Positions 22,681-34,189 of a stretch of 64,000 nucleotides of DNA are shown here, piece by piece. The DNA comes from Coptis chinensis (lineage: Eukaryota > Streptophyta > Magnoliopsida > Ranunculales > Ranunculaceae). The position numbers were made by a program, and so were the translations under genes. The first letter of the stretch is position 1. Every line of letters starts with the position of its first letter. The notes beneath the pieces were generated by a model. That model had not been told where the DNA came from, did not search any database, and was given only the letters and a program-made list of their open reading frames with translations. The stretch spans positions 11,691,501 to 11,755,500 of the forward strand of contig CM027382.1 in the NCBI GenBank assembly GCA_015680905.1. The letters run 5' to 3'.

Positions 22681-25600
22681 TGACCAGAGAGGTGGATTCT
22701 TGATTCCTGGATGTTCCTATCATATGTGCCCTAATAGAAAGTGGTTTACTTCTTATGAGAGCATTGATGGTGGTTCCGTTTTAATGGGTAATGACGCGTT
22801 GCTTGTAAGACGGTAGGAATTGGAACTATACGGGTCAAGATGTATGATGGTGTAGTGGGACTCTAACCGATGTGAGACATGTTCCCCGAGCTAAAGAAAA
22901 GTCTTATTTCTCTTGGTACCTTGGATTCCAAAGGCCACAAGTTTGTGGGCGAAGGTGGAGTCCTAAATATTGTTAATGGCTCTTTAGTTGTTATGAAGGG
23001 TAAAAATATGGAACCTTGTATACTCGATTGGTAGTACGGTGATAAGCGATGTAGCGATGGGTGCATGTAGTAATGATTCCGAGTGCACTAAGATGTGGCA
23101 TATCGTTTAGGGCATATGAGTGAAAAGGGTTTGTCCGAGTTGTGCAAGCGAGGGTTCTTGAAGAACTTGAAGAAGCCAAGTATGGGGTTCCGTGAGCATT
23201 AAGTCTATGGGAAGCGTCAGAGTCAAGTTCAAGTCAAGCAAGCACACGACAAACAGCATCCTTGATTATGTGCATACGGATGTTTGGGGACCCTCCGTGG
23301 TGGCTTCCAAGGGGAGGTAACCGCCATATTATGTCTCATTCATTGATGATCATACTCGCTATGTGTGGGTGTATATGATGAAATCGAAAGATGAAGTGTT
23401 TGAGACATTTAAGAAGTGGAAGGCAAGGGTTGAGAATCGCATTTAGATAGGAAGGTAAAGACATTACGGTCCGACAATGGTAATTGAGTATACCTATGGA
23501 CCTTTCCAAGAGTTAAATGTTGGCGAAATTGCCGAATTGCTGAACCGATCGAGGAACCACGCCTACAATGAGAATGGAATGGCGAGAGGATGAATAGAAC
23601 TTTGCTTGAAAGAGCAAGATGTTTATTGTCTAATGTCGGTCCCAGGCAAAGAGTATTGGGCGATGTAGTGTCCATGGCGTGTTACCCGTACAATAGGTCA
23701 CCGATTACCCGGCTATAGATTGCGGGACACCTTATGAGGTGTGGTCAGTAACCCAAACCGATTATAGTATCTTGAAGTGTTTTGGATCGACAACTTACTA
23801 CCATGTGAGGACGACAAAGCTAGATCCTGAGCTAAGAAGGCCATATTCTTAGCTTCGCCGCCAAAATGGGGTAAAGGGATACTGATTGTGGTGTCTAGAA
23901 GCCCACAAGTTCCCCGGGTCGCCAGAGATGTTACTTTTGATGAGACTTCCGTGTTATCTTCATGGCCGGAAGTAGGCAAGCGAAATGGTGAGTCCATAGA
24001 AGTTCAAGCTAATGAGCTTGAGTTTATCGATCGCCAGATGACCGGTTAGATCATGATGATAAGTACCCAAATCATGGAACCACACAAAGAACAGAAGAAA
24101 AGCAAGAGCATCCGCGAACTTGTGGTGGCTGACCCTAGGCCACGAGACAAGTTAAAGAAGTGCACAAGTATGGGCACGAGAAGCTCGGTGAAACACTATG
24201 GTCGGTGGATTTAGTGGCATATGCACTGAATATCGAAGATGATGAGCGGATAGCTTCAAGGAAGCATTAGAGATGCTCATTCAGAGATTGGTTAGTAGCT
24301 ATGCAAGCGAGATGGAATCTCTTGATAAAAATCACACATGGGACCTAGTTTTATTGCCAACGCAAAAAAGGACTATCGGCGATAAATGGGTGTTCGAGAA
24401 AAAAAGAGGTCCTTCCCCGAACCGACAAGATCTTGGGTACAAGGCAAGAGTGGTAGCAAAGGGTTTTTCACGAAGGAAGGAGTTGACTACAATGAGGTAT
24501 TTTTTCCGGTGGTCAAACATACGTCCCATTCGTGTGTTATTAAGTTTAGTCGCTTCACTTCAACTGGGAGTTAGAGCAACTTGATGTGAAAACTGCTTTC
24601 TTGCATGGGGACTTGGAAGAAGAGATCTATATGAGACAACCTGAAGGGTTTGTCGTTGCTGAGAAAGAAGATCATGTATGCAAATTGAATCGGTCACTGT
24701 ATGGGTTAAAGCAATCGCCCGGGGCAATGGTACAATTTGACACACATTCATGATGCAACATGAGTACACCCGAAGTAAGTATGACTGCTGTGTCTACTTT
24801 AGAAGGCTTCGTGGTAATGACTTCATCTATCTCCTGCTTTATGTGGATGACATGCTTATTGCTTCCAAAAGCATGGTGGAGATAGACAAGTTGAAATCTC
24901 AACTTAGCTCTGAGTTTGAGATGAAAGACTTAGGTGGAGCCAAGAAGATACTGGGCATGGAGATTGACAGAGATAGGAAGAAGCGACGGATAGTTGTATC
25001 TCAGAAGAAATACCTTCAGAAAGTAATTTCACGATTTGGTATGGAGAATGCAAAGTCGGTTTCTACACCTTTAGCTGGGCATTTTAGGCTTTCAGCTAAG
25101 TTCTCTCCTAGTTCGGTGGAGGAACAAAAGCATATGGCTAATGTTCCTTATGCAAGTGCCGTGGGTAGTTTGATGTATGCTATGGTGTACACTGCGCACA
25201 TTTCCGCAAAGCGTTAGTGTTGTAAGCAGGTATATGGCAAAACCTGGGAAGCAGCATTGGGAGGCAGTGAAATGGGTACTAAGGTACTTGAAGGGTACCT
25301 TGGATGTGGGATTAGCTTATGGTGGAGGCACTTGTTATGTCAGTGGGTTTGTGGATTCTGATTATGCAGGTGATCTAGATAGACGACGATCGACTACTGG
25401 TTATGTGTTTATGATGCATGGTGCACCGGTTAGTTGGAGGTCTATGCTACAGGCTACAATTGCTCTATCTACTACTAAGGCAGAGTATATGGCGCAGTGG
25501 CGCAGGCGAAGAAAAGAGGCACTATGGCTTCGAGGTCTCTTCTAGGTGATTTGGGTATTGAGCGTAAACGTTGTTGCGTGTATTGTGATAGTCGAGTGCT

Positions 25601-25800
25601 ATTCATTTGGCGAAGAACCAAGTTCATCATGGTCGGACCAAGCATATTGATGTCCGTTATCACTTTATACGGGATGTCGTTGAGGATGGTGATGTTGCAC
25701 TTGAGAAAGTAGACACCCATGACAATCCTGCTGATATGCTGACGAAAGTTTTCACCGGAGTTAAGTTCCAACACTGTCTGGACTTGCTCCAAATCCTACA
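22680..25800 (+). pseudogene. Copia pol (protease, integrase, RT, RNase H), frameshifted
   Basis: In order: a protease region near 22700 (CSYHMCPNRKW-like); GAG-pre-integrase (KMWHI..LGHMSEKGLSEL, near 23090); integrase pieces (HTDVWGPS near 23275, [13 protein letters not shown] near 23340, NGMAR.MNRTLLERAR near 23575); an RT start (TWDLVLLPTQKRTIGDKWVF), ARVVAKGFSRR, a [17 protein letters not shown] block near 24585, YVDDMLIASKSM (24840, catalytic YVDD), KDLGGAKKILGMEIDR, then RNase H with VDSDYAGDLDRRRSTTGYVF (25350) and RHIDVRYHFIRD-type sequence near 25650. Frames change at least eight times. Products would be the usual Copia enzymes, but no continuous frame remains. Confidence 0.87.
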
Positions 25801-25943
25801 TGTTTGAAAGAGCCCTGTGTGGGCATAGCCTTTCGGGGCAGTTGACTGCGAGTCTTCTTTGCTGGAGGTGTTCTTACTGGATGTGATCTTGCTGGATGTG
25901 TTCGGCTTGGTTTTATGTGTTAAAACCTCACCGAGGTGGAGAA

Positions 25944-26540
25944 TGTAGAGAAAATTTCTGTTTCTCCGCGATCGAGGCTAGCCAGCCATGACTCCAGATG
26001 ATTTAAGCGACCAGCTTCAAAGAAAGCGCCACCAGCTCATGGCTTTAACACATAAAGCACACCCGCCGGAGGGAGGAGGGCACGCTTCGAGCTTTTTCTC
26101 CGTGGGCTTCGCTACAGTAACCGCGAAATTTTGGTTTTTGGTATAAAAACAAAATCAGTCTTTTGGAAAATCTAACTTTTCCAAAACCAAGAAAGAGAGT
26201 GATTACAAGAGAACAATTCTTTGTGAGTTGAGTGTTCATTCTTTGTGAGTGAATTGAGAGAGACTTGTAATCGATTACTCGGACATCTAGTAAAGCTTGG
26301 AACTCGCGGAGCGGTGGGCGTAGGCAAATTGTTAGAACCACGATATATCTCGTCTTGTGGTTTGTTCTTCTTTTACATTGATTGTTTTATTTCATATGCT
26401 TGTTATTTGATATTGAGAAGTGTTGGGATATTGCTTGGAGGGTGTTGAAGTCTTGTCTATTGAGAAAGATCAATCTTTGTGTAGGATTGATCCGTTTGGT
26501 GCGGGTAACGTTGTTTCCGGGTAGCTTAATTATTCGAAAC
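25944..26540 (+). repeat. 3' LTR of the TNT1-like Copia
   Basis: 597 bp, nearly identical to the 5' LTR from the GAAACAAAATCAG-type centre onward. Differences are concentrated in the CG-rich segment (25970-26110), where several short insertions or deletions distinguish the LTRs. Confidence 0.88.
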
Positions 26541-26545
26541 GAATA

Positions 26546-26815
26546 CACCATATATAGCGGCTTCCATATCTTGATATATTTGTCCTCGCCACTTGGTTGT
26601 TGTAGCTGCCCGACAAATAAACCCCAAGTTAGAAAACACATCAATTACTTCAGTTGGCATCTTCAATCATGTCCAAGCCTTGAAACTCTTCCAGTTCCAG
26701 CGATTGGGTAGCCTATCAACTATACGGAACCTGCAACATCATCTATCCATAGATCAACGTCAAAACCTTGTCCAACAACCCACCCAATAAATGTTCTTTC
26801 TTAATTCAATCAAAA
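26546..26815 (-). pseudogene. LINE ORF2 C-terminal fragment
   Basis: The minus strand reads WVVGQGFDVDLWIDD, a degraded GYPIAGTGRVSRLGHD-like stretch and FLTWGLFVGQLQQPSGEDKY, with stops. This matches the region after the reverse transcriptase of plant L1-type LINEs (trp-rich zf-RVT region). The same sequence recurs at 34190-34400, where the upstream RT C-terminus is also present. The TNT1-like Copia is inserted next to it. Confidence 0.6.
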
Positions 26816-26861
26816 AGCGGTTTACCACTATTCTAGTGTTAGTAACCTTGGTTTTTTTTTT

Positions 26862-27008
26862 TTTTTCTCAAAGCCAAGAATACTAGTACTCAAAGTTAGC
26901 TTGAATGCACATGACTAACTTCACTTCACTAACTTTCAAAAAGCCGTTGATGCAGTTCTACCAAATTGCCGCCAAGACGTTGACCACCATTGATGCAGGG
27001 ACTTACTG
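26862..27008 (+). pseudogene. Pectin methylesterase exon 2 (PME pseudogene 2)
   Basis: Aligns base by base with exon 2 of the intact gene (56928-57088). Shared pieces are ACTCAAAGTTAGCTTGAATG, TTTCAAAAAGC(C/T)GTTGATGC and CTACCAAATTGCCG, and the exon ends at the same donor (TAC..G/GTTAGAATCTCA). Upstream intron sequence also matches (TTTACC..CTATTCTAG). About 20 bases are deleted after AAAGCCAAG and the frame is lost, so it is non-coding. The later exons of this copy are at 33974, 35004, 43523 and 43870. Confidence 0.85.
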
Positions 27009-27446
27009 GTTAGAATCTCACTACATTAGTACTTTTAATAGCTGCTAAGCTAGTAAATTTACAGTTTTACATTATGAGAATATGTTGTTATAGTTTTATA
27101 TTTAAAAAAAATAAATGCAGCTGGATCACCATTTATTTGTCCAATTCAGTATGTATGTGAAGTTGTTGAAACCGGTTTTGCTTTTTAGTTAAACTTGTAG
27201 CTCTCACAAAGTTGAGGAACTCCATGACTTGTAGCGCTTAAATTATATTCGTTTCGTTCTCCAAGAAGTCCGGTATACTCCTTTCAGATAGTGGTTACCA
27301 TGCTTACATCAGTCTTTTACAGCCTGAATATATACGTTCAAATTCCAATAGCTGTCGGTTGCTAAATAGTGCTAACTCAAAGCATTTCTGTTGAAAAATG
27401 TTAGGAGTTTTAAGCAACAATATAAAGGTACTCCACAGGAAGGTTT
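27009..27446 (+). other. Intron 2 of PME pseudogene 2, no gene
   Basis: It starts with the GT donor and resembles the corresponding intron start of the intact gene (TAGAATCTCACTACATTA). Nothing else is recognised before the Copia insertion. Confidence 0.5.
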
Positions 27447-28000
27447 TGTTGGGCGTCCCTCTTTATGAGGACCCAACTGGTATTAGGTCACTCATAAAGG
27501 GCACTTCAGTACTTTCGCATTTAGAATAGAACAAAAGAGAGAAAACTCTGGAATTGTTCGGACTGTTCGTATTCATCTTCCTCTTCTCGCGATAGCTCTC
27601 AATTTCTCCAGAGAATTCTTCAATGGCAGTTAGGTGGACTATAAAAGGAGAGGAGACCAACAACTATTGAGCAAGTCAAGAAGTCTCTCATTCAAGTGTT
27701 TTTCACTCACTAGCTCAGTATTTGTGACGATTTATCCGCAAATACAAAGGTCAATTCTCTTGTCTCCATTTTTCATTAGATTTTCCATTGTAATCTACTC
27801 TACTTGTTTGGGTAATAAATATTGTGTTGTAGTGTATCCCCATTTAATTGAAACATTGAAATCCCAAATATCTTTTGATATTGGAAGTTCTCTCATTAGA
27901 GAAATTGTGTCTCTGTGCTGCTTCTGCATTGAGTTTTTTGTGTTGTTGTTGTGTCCTGTGTTTGTGCAAAGTAGTTGTTTAGGGTATTGTTTTCCCAACA
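27447..28000 (+). repeat. 5' LTR
   Basis: 554 bp. Includes CTATAAAAGGAG (about 27640), a TATA-box candidate for the element's own transcription. Confidence 0.9.
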
Positions 28001-28001
28001 G

Positions 28002-28013
28002 TGGTATCGGAGC
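28002..28013 (+). other. Primer-binding site (initiator tRNA-Met)
   Basis: TGGTATCGGAGC one base after the 5' LTR end. Confidence 0.8.
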
Positions 28014-28043
28014 AGGGTTTAAATTAGTAATCTTGTACAAATC

Positions 28044-28820
28044 ATGGAATCAACTACAACTCGAATGGTGAGCCTGAATGGGGCAAACTACACAATTTGG
28101 AAAGCAAAAATGGAGGACTTATTGTACTGCAAGGATCTTGCAGCACCTATTGAAAATGAGGGGCAAAAACCTGAAGCGACAAGTGTCGCCGATTGGAAGA
28201 AATTAGACCGCAAAGCAATTGGCTTTATTCGCCAATGGATAGATGATAGTGTATTTCATCATGTCTCAATGGAGACGTCGGCGTACTCGCTTTGGAAGAA
28301 ATTAGAAGGGTTGTATGAGAGAAAGACTGCTGGAAACAAAGCTTTCTTGATTAGAAAGCTTGTGAATTTGAAGTATAAAGATGGCACGTCAATGACCGAG
28401 CATCTAAACGAGATGCAAAGTATTGTGAACCAGCTCGCCTCCATGAAGATGGTGTTAGAAGACGAATTGCAAGCATTGTTGTTACTTAGCGCTCTGCCAG
28501 AGAGTTGAGAAACCTTATTTGTGTCTCTAAGTAACTCTAGTCCAGATGGAGTTATTACGATGAGTCAAGCAACAAGCAGCTTATTAAATGAAGAAACAAG
28601 GAGAAATAGTACTAGTTCATCTCACTCAGAGGCACTCATTACAGAAAGCCGGGGGAGAATCCAAAATAGAAAACCTCACTACCGTGAAAGGTCAAGAGGC
28701 AGATCTAAATCAAGACCACGGAATGAAGTCAGTTGCTACCATTGTGGCAAGCCGGGTCATTACAAGAGCGAGTGTCGAAAGTTGAAGAAGGAACAAATAA
28801 AAAAAAAAAGGAGGTCATAA
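28044..28820 (+). pseudogene. Copia gag with one in-frame stop
   Basis: Opens MESTTTRMVSLNGANYTIWK, continues AKMEDLLYCKDLAAPIENEG, VFHHVSMETSAYSLWKKLEG and LNEMQSIVNQLASMKMVLED, and then meets a TGA at 28506 after LLLLSALPES. The frame simply continues (ETLFVSLSNSSPDGVITMSQ) to an SR/RS-rich basic region and the zinc knuckle CYHCGKPGHYKSEC, ending KKKRRS. In relatives the stop position is a Trp codon (TGG), so a single change explains it. Gag forms the particle and binds the element RNA. Otherwise full length at about 259 codons. Confidence 0.9.
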
Positions 28821-28869
28821 GCATGAGAAGGATGTTACGGCAATTACATCGGATGGGGAGGACATCATA

Positions 28870-31800
28870 TTGTTCTCTAACTGTGAAGATGCATGTCTTA
28901 GTGTCACATGTCATGATAAAGATTGGGTGATTGATACTGGTGCATCTTACCATGCTACACCTCGTAAGGAGTTCTTCACATCTTATAAGTCCGGTGATTT
29001 TGGTGTAGTGCGAATGGGGAACAATGACGTTTCTAAAATTGTCGGAATTGGGGATGTGTGTATTGAAACTAGTGTTGGTTGCACATTAGTTCTCAAAGAT
29101 GTACGTCATGTACCAGATCTTCGCTTGAATCTAATTTCAGCAGGAAAGCTCGACGAAGAAGGCTACATTAACCAATTTGGTAGCGGTGAATGGAAGCTCA
29201 CTAAGGGGTCTTGTGTGGTGTCACGAGGAAAAAGATGTTGCACTTTGTACAAGACACAAACAAAGCTATGCAAGGGCTCGTTGAATGCAGTTGAGGAGTC
29301 CTCAACTGAGCTATGGCATAAAAGGCTTGGTCATATGAGCGAGAAGGGGCTACAGATCCTCGCCAAAAGACAAGCCTTGCCTAACATGAAAGGTGCGCAT
29401 TTAAGTAGTTGCACACACTGTTTAGTTGGTAAGCAACATAGAGTCTCCTTTCATAAGAAGTCTATTACAAAGAAATCTAATGTGTTGGAGCTAGTTTACT
29501 CTGATGTTTGCGGCCCTATGAAAGTCAAAACACTTGGTGGTGCTTCTTATTTCGTCACTTTCATAGATGATGCTTCTAGGAAAGTGTGGGCATATGCCTT
29601 GAAGACTAAAAATCAGGTGCTTGATATATTTAAGACTTTCCATAGCATGGTGGAAAGAGAAACGGGAAATCCATTAAAAGAGTATCCGCGACCGACAATG
29701 GCGGAGAGTATATTGGGCCATTTGATGACTATTGTAAAAGTCATGGTATTCGCATGAGCAAGCAATGTTCCCAAAACTCCACAACATAATGGTGTTGGAA
29801 AAGGATGAACCGGACCATTGTCGAAAAGAATTAGGTGTATGCTCTCACACGCAAAGTCGCCAAGAAGTTTTGGGGAGGCAATGCGACGCATGTTATTTGA
29901 TTAACTTATCCCCGGCACCTTTGAATGGAGAAGTACCGGAAAAGTATGGAGCAAAGAAAGATGTTCACTATAAACATCTAAAGGTGTTTGGTTGCAGGGC
30001 ATTCGTGCATATTCCTAAAGACGAAAGGTCAAAGCTCGATAAAAAGCAACACGCTGCATTTTCTTGGGATATGGTGATGAGAAGTTCGGATACGAGGCTA
30101 TGGGATCCAAAATAATAAGAAGGTGATAAGGAGCCGAGATGTGGTATTTCTTGAAGACCAAACTATTGAGAACTTTGAGAAGCTCGAAAAGCTTGAACCC
30201 TTTGTCAATGATCTCATTGACTTAGAACCACTTGTTCCTCCCGTGGGCGAAATGAAATGATGGTATTGAGCTGTCCAAGGACATGAATTAGAAAATCATG
30301 ATACAAGTGATAATGAGCAAGAAGTAGAGCAGCAAGTTGAATTGGAAGTTCAGCCCAATGTCGAACAAGAAGTACAACCACCTCAAGAACCGCCAATTGA
30401 GGTGAGACAATCAATTAGAGGGCGACAACCATCAAAAAGATATCCTCCAAATGAGTATGTCATGCTCACGGAAGGAGGTGAGCCTGAATCTTATGAAGAA
30501 GCTATTAGCGATGTGCACAAGACAGAGTGGCTGAAAGCTATGCAAGAAGAAATTGATTCCTTGCATGGGAACAACACTTATGATTTGGTTAAGATGCCTA
30601 AAGGAAAGAAAGTACTCTGAAACAGATGGATTTACAAGATAAAATCAGAAGAGAAAAGCTCGCGACCGAGGTACAAGGCTAGACTAGTCGTGAAAGGTTT
30701 TGGCCAAAAGAAGGGTGTAGATTTTGATGAGATATTTTCGCCGGTGGTGAAGATGACTTCAATCCGAGTTGTATTAGGATTGGCAGCAAGCTTGAACCTA
30801 GAAATTGAACAACTAGATGTTAAAACGGCGTTCCTACATGGTGATCTTGAAGAAGATGTGTACATGGAGCAACCAAGAGGATTTGAAGTCAAGGGTAAGG
30901 AGAATTTGGTTTGTAAGCTAAGGAAAAGCTTATATGGGCTGAAGCAAGCACCACGACAATGGTATAAAAAGTTTGAATCATTCATGGTAGAGCACGGGTA
31001 CAAAAGAACAACCTCAGATCATTGTGTCTTTGTCCAAAAATTTTCTGATGGTGATTTTATCGTCCTATTATTATATGTCGATGACATGTTAATTGTTGGA
31101 CAAGATACTAACAAAATTACAAGGCTGAAGAAAGAATTAAGTAAGTCATTCGCCATGAAGGATTTGGGTCCAAATTTCAACAAATACTTGGTATGCATAT
31201 CTCCCGTGACAGAAAAACTTGGGAAGTTGTGGCTATCACAAGAGCGGTACATTGAGAAAGTACTAAAAAGGTTTAATATGAACGACGCTAAACCAGTTAG
31301 TTGTCCACTTGCTAGTCACTTCAAGTTGAGTCATGATCAATGCCCTTCAAGCAAAGAAAGAGAAGGAAGAAATGGAGAAAGTTCCATATGCATCAGCCGT
31401 AGGTAGCTTGATGTACGCCATGGTATGCACACGACCAGATATCGCCTACGCAGTTGGTGTAGTGAGCCGATTTCTTTCCAATCCCGGGAAAGAACATTGG
31501 GCAGCAGTGAAGTGGATCCTAAGGTACCTCAAAGGATCCTCTAGTGCTTGCTTATGTTTTGGAAGTGAAAAACCTATGTTAGAAGGCTACACTGATGCGG
31601 ATATGGCTGGTGATGTGGACTCTATGAAGTCTACTTCAGGGTATTTGTTTACATATGCAGCGGGAGCTGTGTCATGGCAATCTAAACTACAAAAGTGTGT
31701 GGCTCTATCGACTACAGAAGCGGAGTATATTGCTGTTACAGAGAGTTGCAAGGAAATGTTGTGGATGAAGAAGTTCTTTAAAGAACTTGACGTGAAACAG

Positions 31801-32055
31801 GAGAAGTATGTCGTATATTGTGACAGTCAAAGTGCCATCCACCTTAGCAAGAATCCAAGCTTCCACTCCAAGTCGAAACACATCAAGGTGAGATATCATT
31901 GGATCCGAGATGTACTTGAAGAAAAGAAGTTACTACTTGAAAAGGTACACACCGATAAGAATGGATCCGACATGATGACAAAGGCATTACCCAAAGGCAA
32001 GCATGAAGTCTGTTGTTCCATTGCAGGTTTGGGTATGGTGGTTACCTCCTCATAA
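28870..32055 (+). pseudogene. Copia pol polyprotein with a few frameshifts
   Basis: Order and motifs: protease DTGASYH (28937); GAG-pre-integrase LWHKRLGHMSEKG (29310); integrase with YSDVCGPMKVK, FVTFIDDASRKVW, a frameshift at about 29690 where the TDNGGE region should be, then NRT-type and VKVFGC-like KHLKVFGCRAFVH (29970); RT with [45 protein letters not shown] and catalytic YVDDMLIVG (31077); RNase H with YTDADMAGDVDSMKSTSGYL and KHIKVRYHWIRDVLEE; stop at 32053. Breaks are near 29690, 29790-29850, 30060, 30260, 30617 (in-frame TGA) and 31180-31360. Nearly all are one- or two-base changes, so this element is young or its sequence is imperfect. Confidence 0.9.
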
Positions 32056-32071
32056 ATCGGGAGGGGGAGTT

Positions 32072-32631
32072 TGTTGGGCGTCCCTCTTTATGAGGACCCA
32101 ACTGGTATTAGGTCACTCATAAAGGGCACTTCAGTACTTTCGCATTTAGAATAGAACAAAAGAGAGAAAACTCTGGAATTGTTCGGACTGTCAGATTTCA
32201 TCTTCCTCTTCTCGCAGGATAGCTCTCAATTTCTCCGAGAGAATTCTTCAATGGCGGTTAGGTGGACTATAAAAGGAGAGGAGACCAACAACTATTGAGC
32301 AAGTCAAGAAGTCTCTCATTCAAGTGTTTTTCACTCACTAGCTCGATTTTGTGACGATTTATCCAAGAAATACAAAGGTCAATTCTCTTGTCTCCATTTT
32401 TCATTAGTTTTTCCATTGTAATCTACTCTACTTGTTTGGGTAATAAATATTGTGTTGTAGTGTATCCCCATTTAATTGAAACATTGAAATCCCAAATATC
32501 TTTTGATATTGGAAGTTCTCTCATTAGAGAAATTGTGTCTCCTCAGGTCTTTATACGCATTGAGTTTTTTGTGTTGTTGTTGTGTCCTGTGTTTGTGCAA
32601 AGTAGTTGTTTAGGGTATTGTTTTCCCAACA
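32072..32631 (+). repeat. 3' LTR
   Basis: 560 bp, the same as the 5' LTR except for short clumped differences (for example near 32190, 32215, 32345 and 32540). Confidence 0.9.
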
Positions 32632-32636
32632 GGTTT

Positions 32637-33046
32637 CATACCGGATCCCGCTGCGTAAAAATCCCTAAATTATAGCTGCCTCAATGACCATTTAGGCTTT
32701 ATTTGATTAGTCTTTACAAGGACTGCTATTGACATATATATAGTTTGAAAACATGCACGTACTTTAAAAACCTATCACATTTAAGATATCAAATTGTTGA
32801 GGTAATTTAACACAACTGCTACAGCTTTGTGTTGGGTGATGGTTAAACCACCACCACTTGCAACTACTATTCCATGAGCTAACTAACAAACAAACTAGTA
32901 AAGACGCTAGTAAGTTTTATTAAGGCATTCAGTCCTAGTGAAAAACCAGACTTGGAACTGCTCCAACAGGAGTCTCCATAATTTGTTACACAGACTGCGA
33001 AGCCCCGAATATTTTAATTATTCTCCATACTTGTACTTTGGTAGTA
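32637..33046 (+). other. PME pseudogene 2 intron sequence, no gene
   Basis: No coding similarity seen. It continues the intron interrupted by the Copia and precedes a MITE. Confidence 0.4.
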
Positions 33047-33054
33047 CTTCTTAT

Positions 33055-33411
33055 CCTTGTTATCAATTTGGAATACGGGAGTTATTTGGTACGGGAATAA
33101 TTCGAGTTTTATTCGTTTATATGTTAGAAACATTTGGTCAACAATTCGGTCAAAAATTCGCAATACGTACGTAATATGTTTTATACGAGTATTAAACGTT
33201 TTGAAATAAAAATTCGGATTTCAAAAATTCGGTACACTTAAATAGAAATTATAATATATATTTGTCAGTATAATTAAAATGTTCCACTAATTTTACTCAA
33301 CTTAGTATAATTTTATTCTAACTATATATTATAATGTTCTACTTATAACTATATATTACAAATATATAATTAGAATAAAATGTTATACTTATTGTAATGT
33401 TTCACTAATTT

Positions 33412-33447
<36 letters not shown>

Positions 33448-33869
33448 TCTCTTTTAGAATATAGATTTGTAAATTGTATTGGAAAATAAAATTAGAAACA
33501 ACATATTCATATCTTAATGTTAGTTTACTCGATTATTTGATCTGCAAAAAGAAAAAATAATGTCTTTCATAGATAAACAAAAGTTTTTAAGTCATGGTCA
33601 ATCTCATATCTTTTTTCTCTATTTTTTGTTTCTTATTTATGTTTCTTTATGCTACTCATTCTTACAAGAATTTGGTTTTCATTTTTTTTTATATGAAGTA
33701 TTTTTAAAATGAATTTTTGAATAATTCGCAATTAGTTTTATATCGCTCATAATGAAGAAAACGTGAATTATTTTGAATTATTGAAAGGTTCGGAAGTATT
33801 AAACGTTTAGGCCTTCAAAAATTCGATTCGTGAATTATACGCGAATTATTCGGAGTATTGCTAACAAGG
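33055..33869. mobile_element. hAT-like MITE, 815 bp
   Basis: Starts CCTTGTTATCAAT and ends ATTGCTAACAAGG, an imperfect terminal inverted repeat. It is flanked by CTTCTTAT (33047-33054) and TTTCTTAT (33870-33877), an 8-bp duplication with one mismatch. Internal sequence is AT-rich with many ATTCG/CGAAT copies near both ends and an AT run at 33415-33445. No coding capacity. Confidence 0.75.
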
Positions 33870-33973
33870 TTTCTTATGCATCTGCTCTTGAACTTCCAAG
33901 ATATCTTCCTCGAGTTAAAAGCTAAAGGTACTTCTAAAATTTGATTTGCTTCATCTTTCCTCTTTTGTGGCAG

Positions 33974-34148
33974 GGAGTTGTTTGTCCCTCAAAACAAGCC
34001 GAATATAGTAGTAGTACTCCAAGGTCAGGGGTATAAGACAACATTGATTGCATGGAATGATACAGCCTTGACTGCGAATGGAACAAGTAGGAGCGCATCC
34101 GTTGAAATTTCTGCTTCAAATTTCACGGCGTACAATATTACTTTTGAG
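33974..34148 (+). pseudogene. PME pseudogene 2, exon 3
   Basis: After a GTGGCAG acceptor it reads VVVLQGQGYKTTLIAWNDTA, LTANGTSRSASVEISASNFT and AYNITFE, ending GAG/GTATAT. The first residues (FVPQNKPNI) are close to the paralogue REKV..KPNI pattern but the frame is disturbed at the start. It is more similar to the exon at 19117 than to the intact gene's exon 3. Confidence 0.87.
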
Positions 34149-34189
34149 GTATATGCACAAAATTTATTGCACCATTGTTTCTGCAGCAA

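Larger units (their letters stand above)
21084..26540 (+). mobile_element. TNT1-like Ty1/copia retrotransposon (5.46 kb)
   Basis: LTRs 21084-21696 and 25944-26540 (613 and 597 bp), each beginning TGTAGAGAAAATTTCTG, are flanked by GAATA at 21079-21083 and 26541-26545. A primer site TGGTATCGAGCC follows the 5' LTR and a purine tract (GAGGTGGAGAA) precedes the 3' LTR. Gag and pol occur on the plus strand in Copia order but with many frameshifts. It is inserted in LINE-derived sequence. Related copies lie at 47255-51315 and 62144-64000. Confidence 0.92.
27447..32631 (+). mobile_element. Ty1/copia retrotransposon (TNT1/Tork-like), 5.19 kb, nearly complete
   Basis: LTRs 27447-28000 and 32072-32631 (554 and 560 bp) begin TGTTGGGCGTCCCTC and end TTTTCCCAACA. 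GGTTT at 27442-27446 and 32632-32636 is the target-site duplication. The primer site TGGTATCGGAGC follows at 28002 and a purine tract GGGAGGGGGAGT precedes the 3' LTR (32059). Gag, protease, integrase, RT and RNase H are in order with few breaks. This is the best-preserved retroelement of the window. It lies in intron 2 of PME pseudogene 2. Confidence 0.95.
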
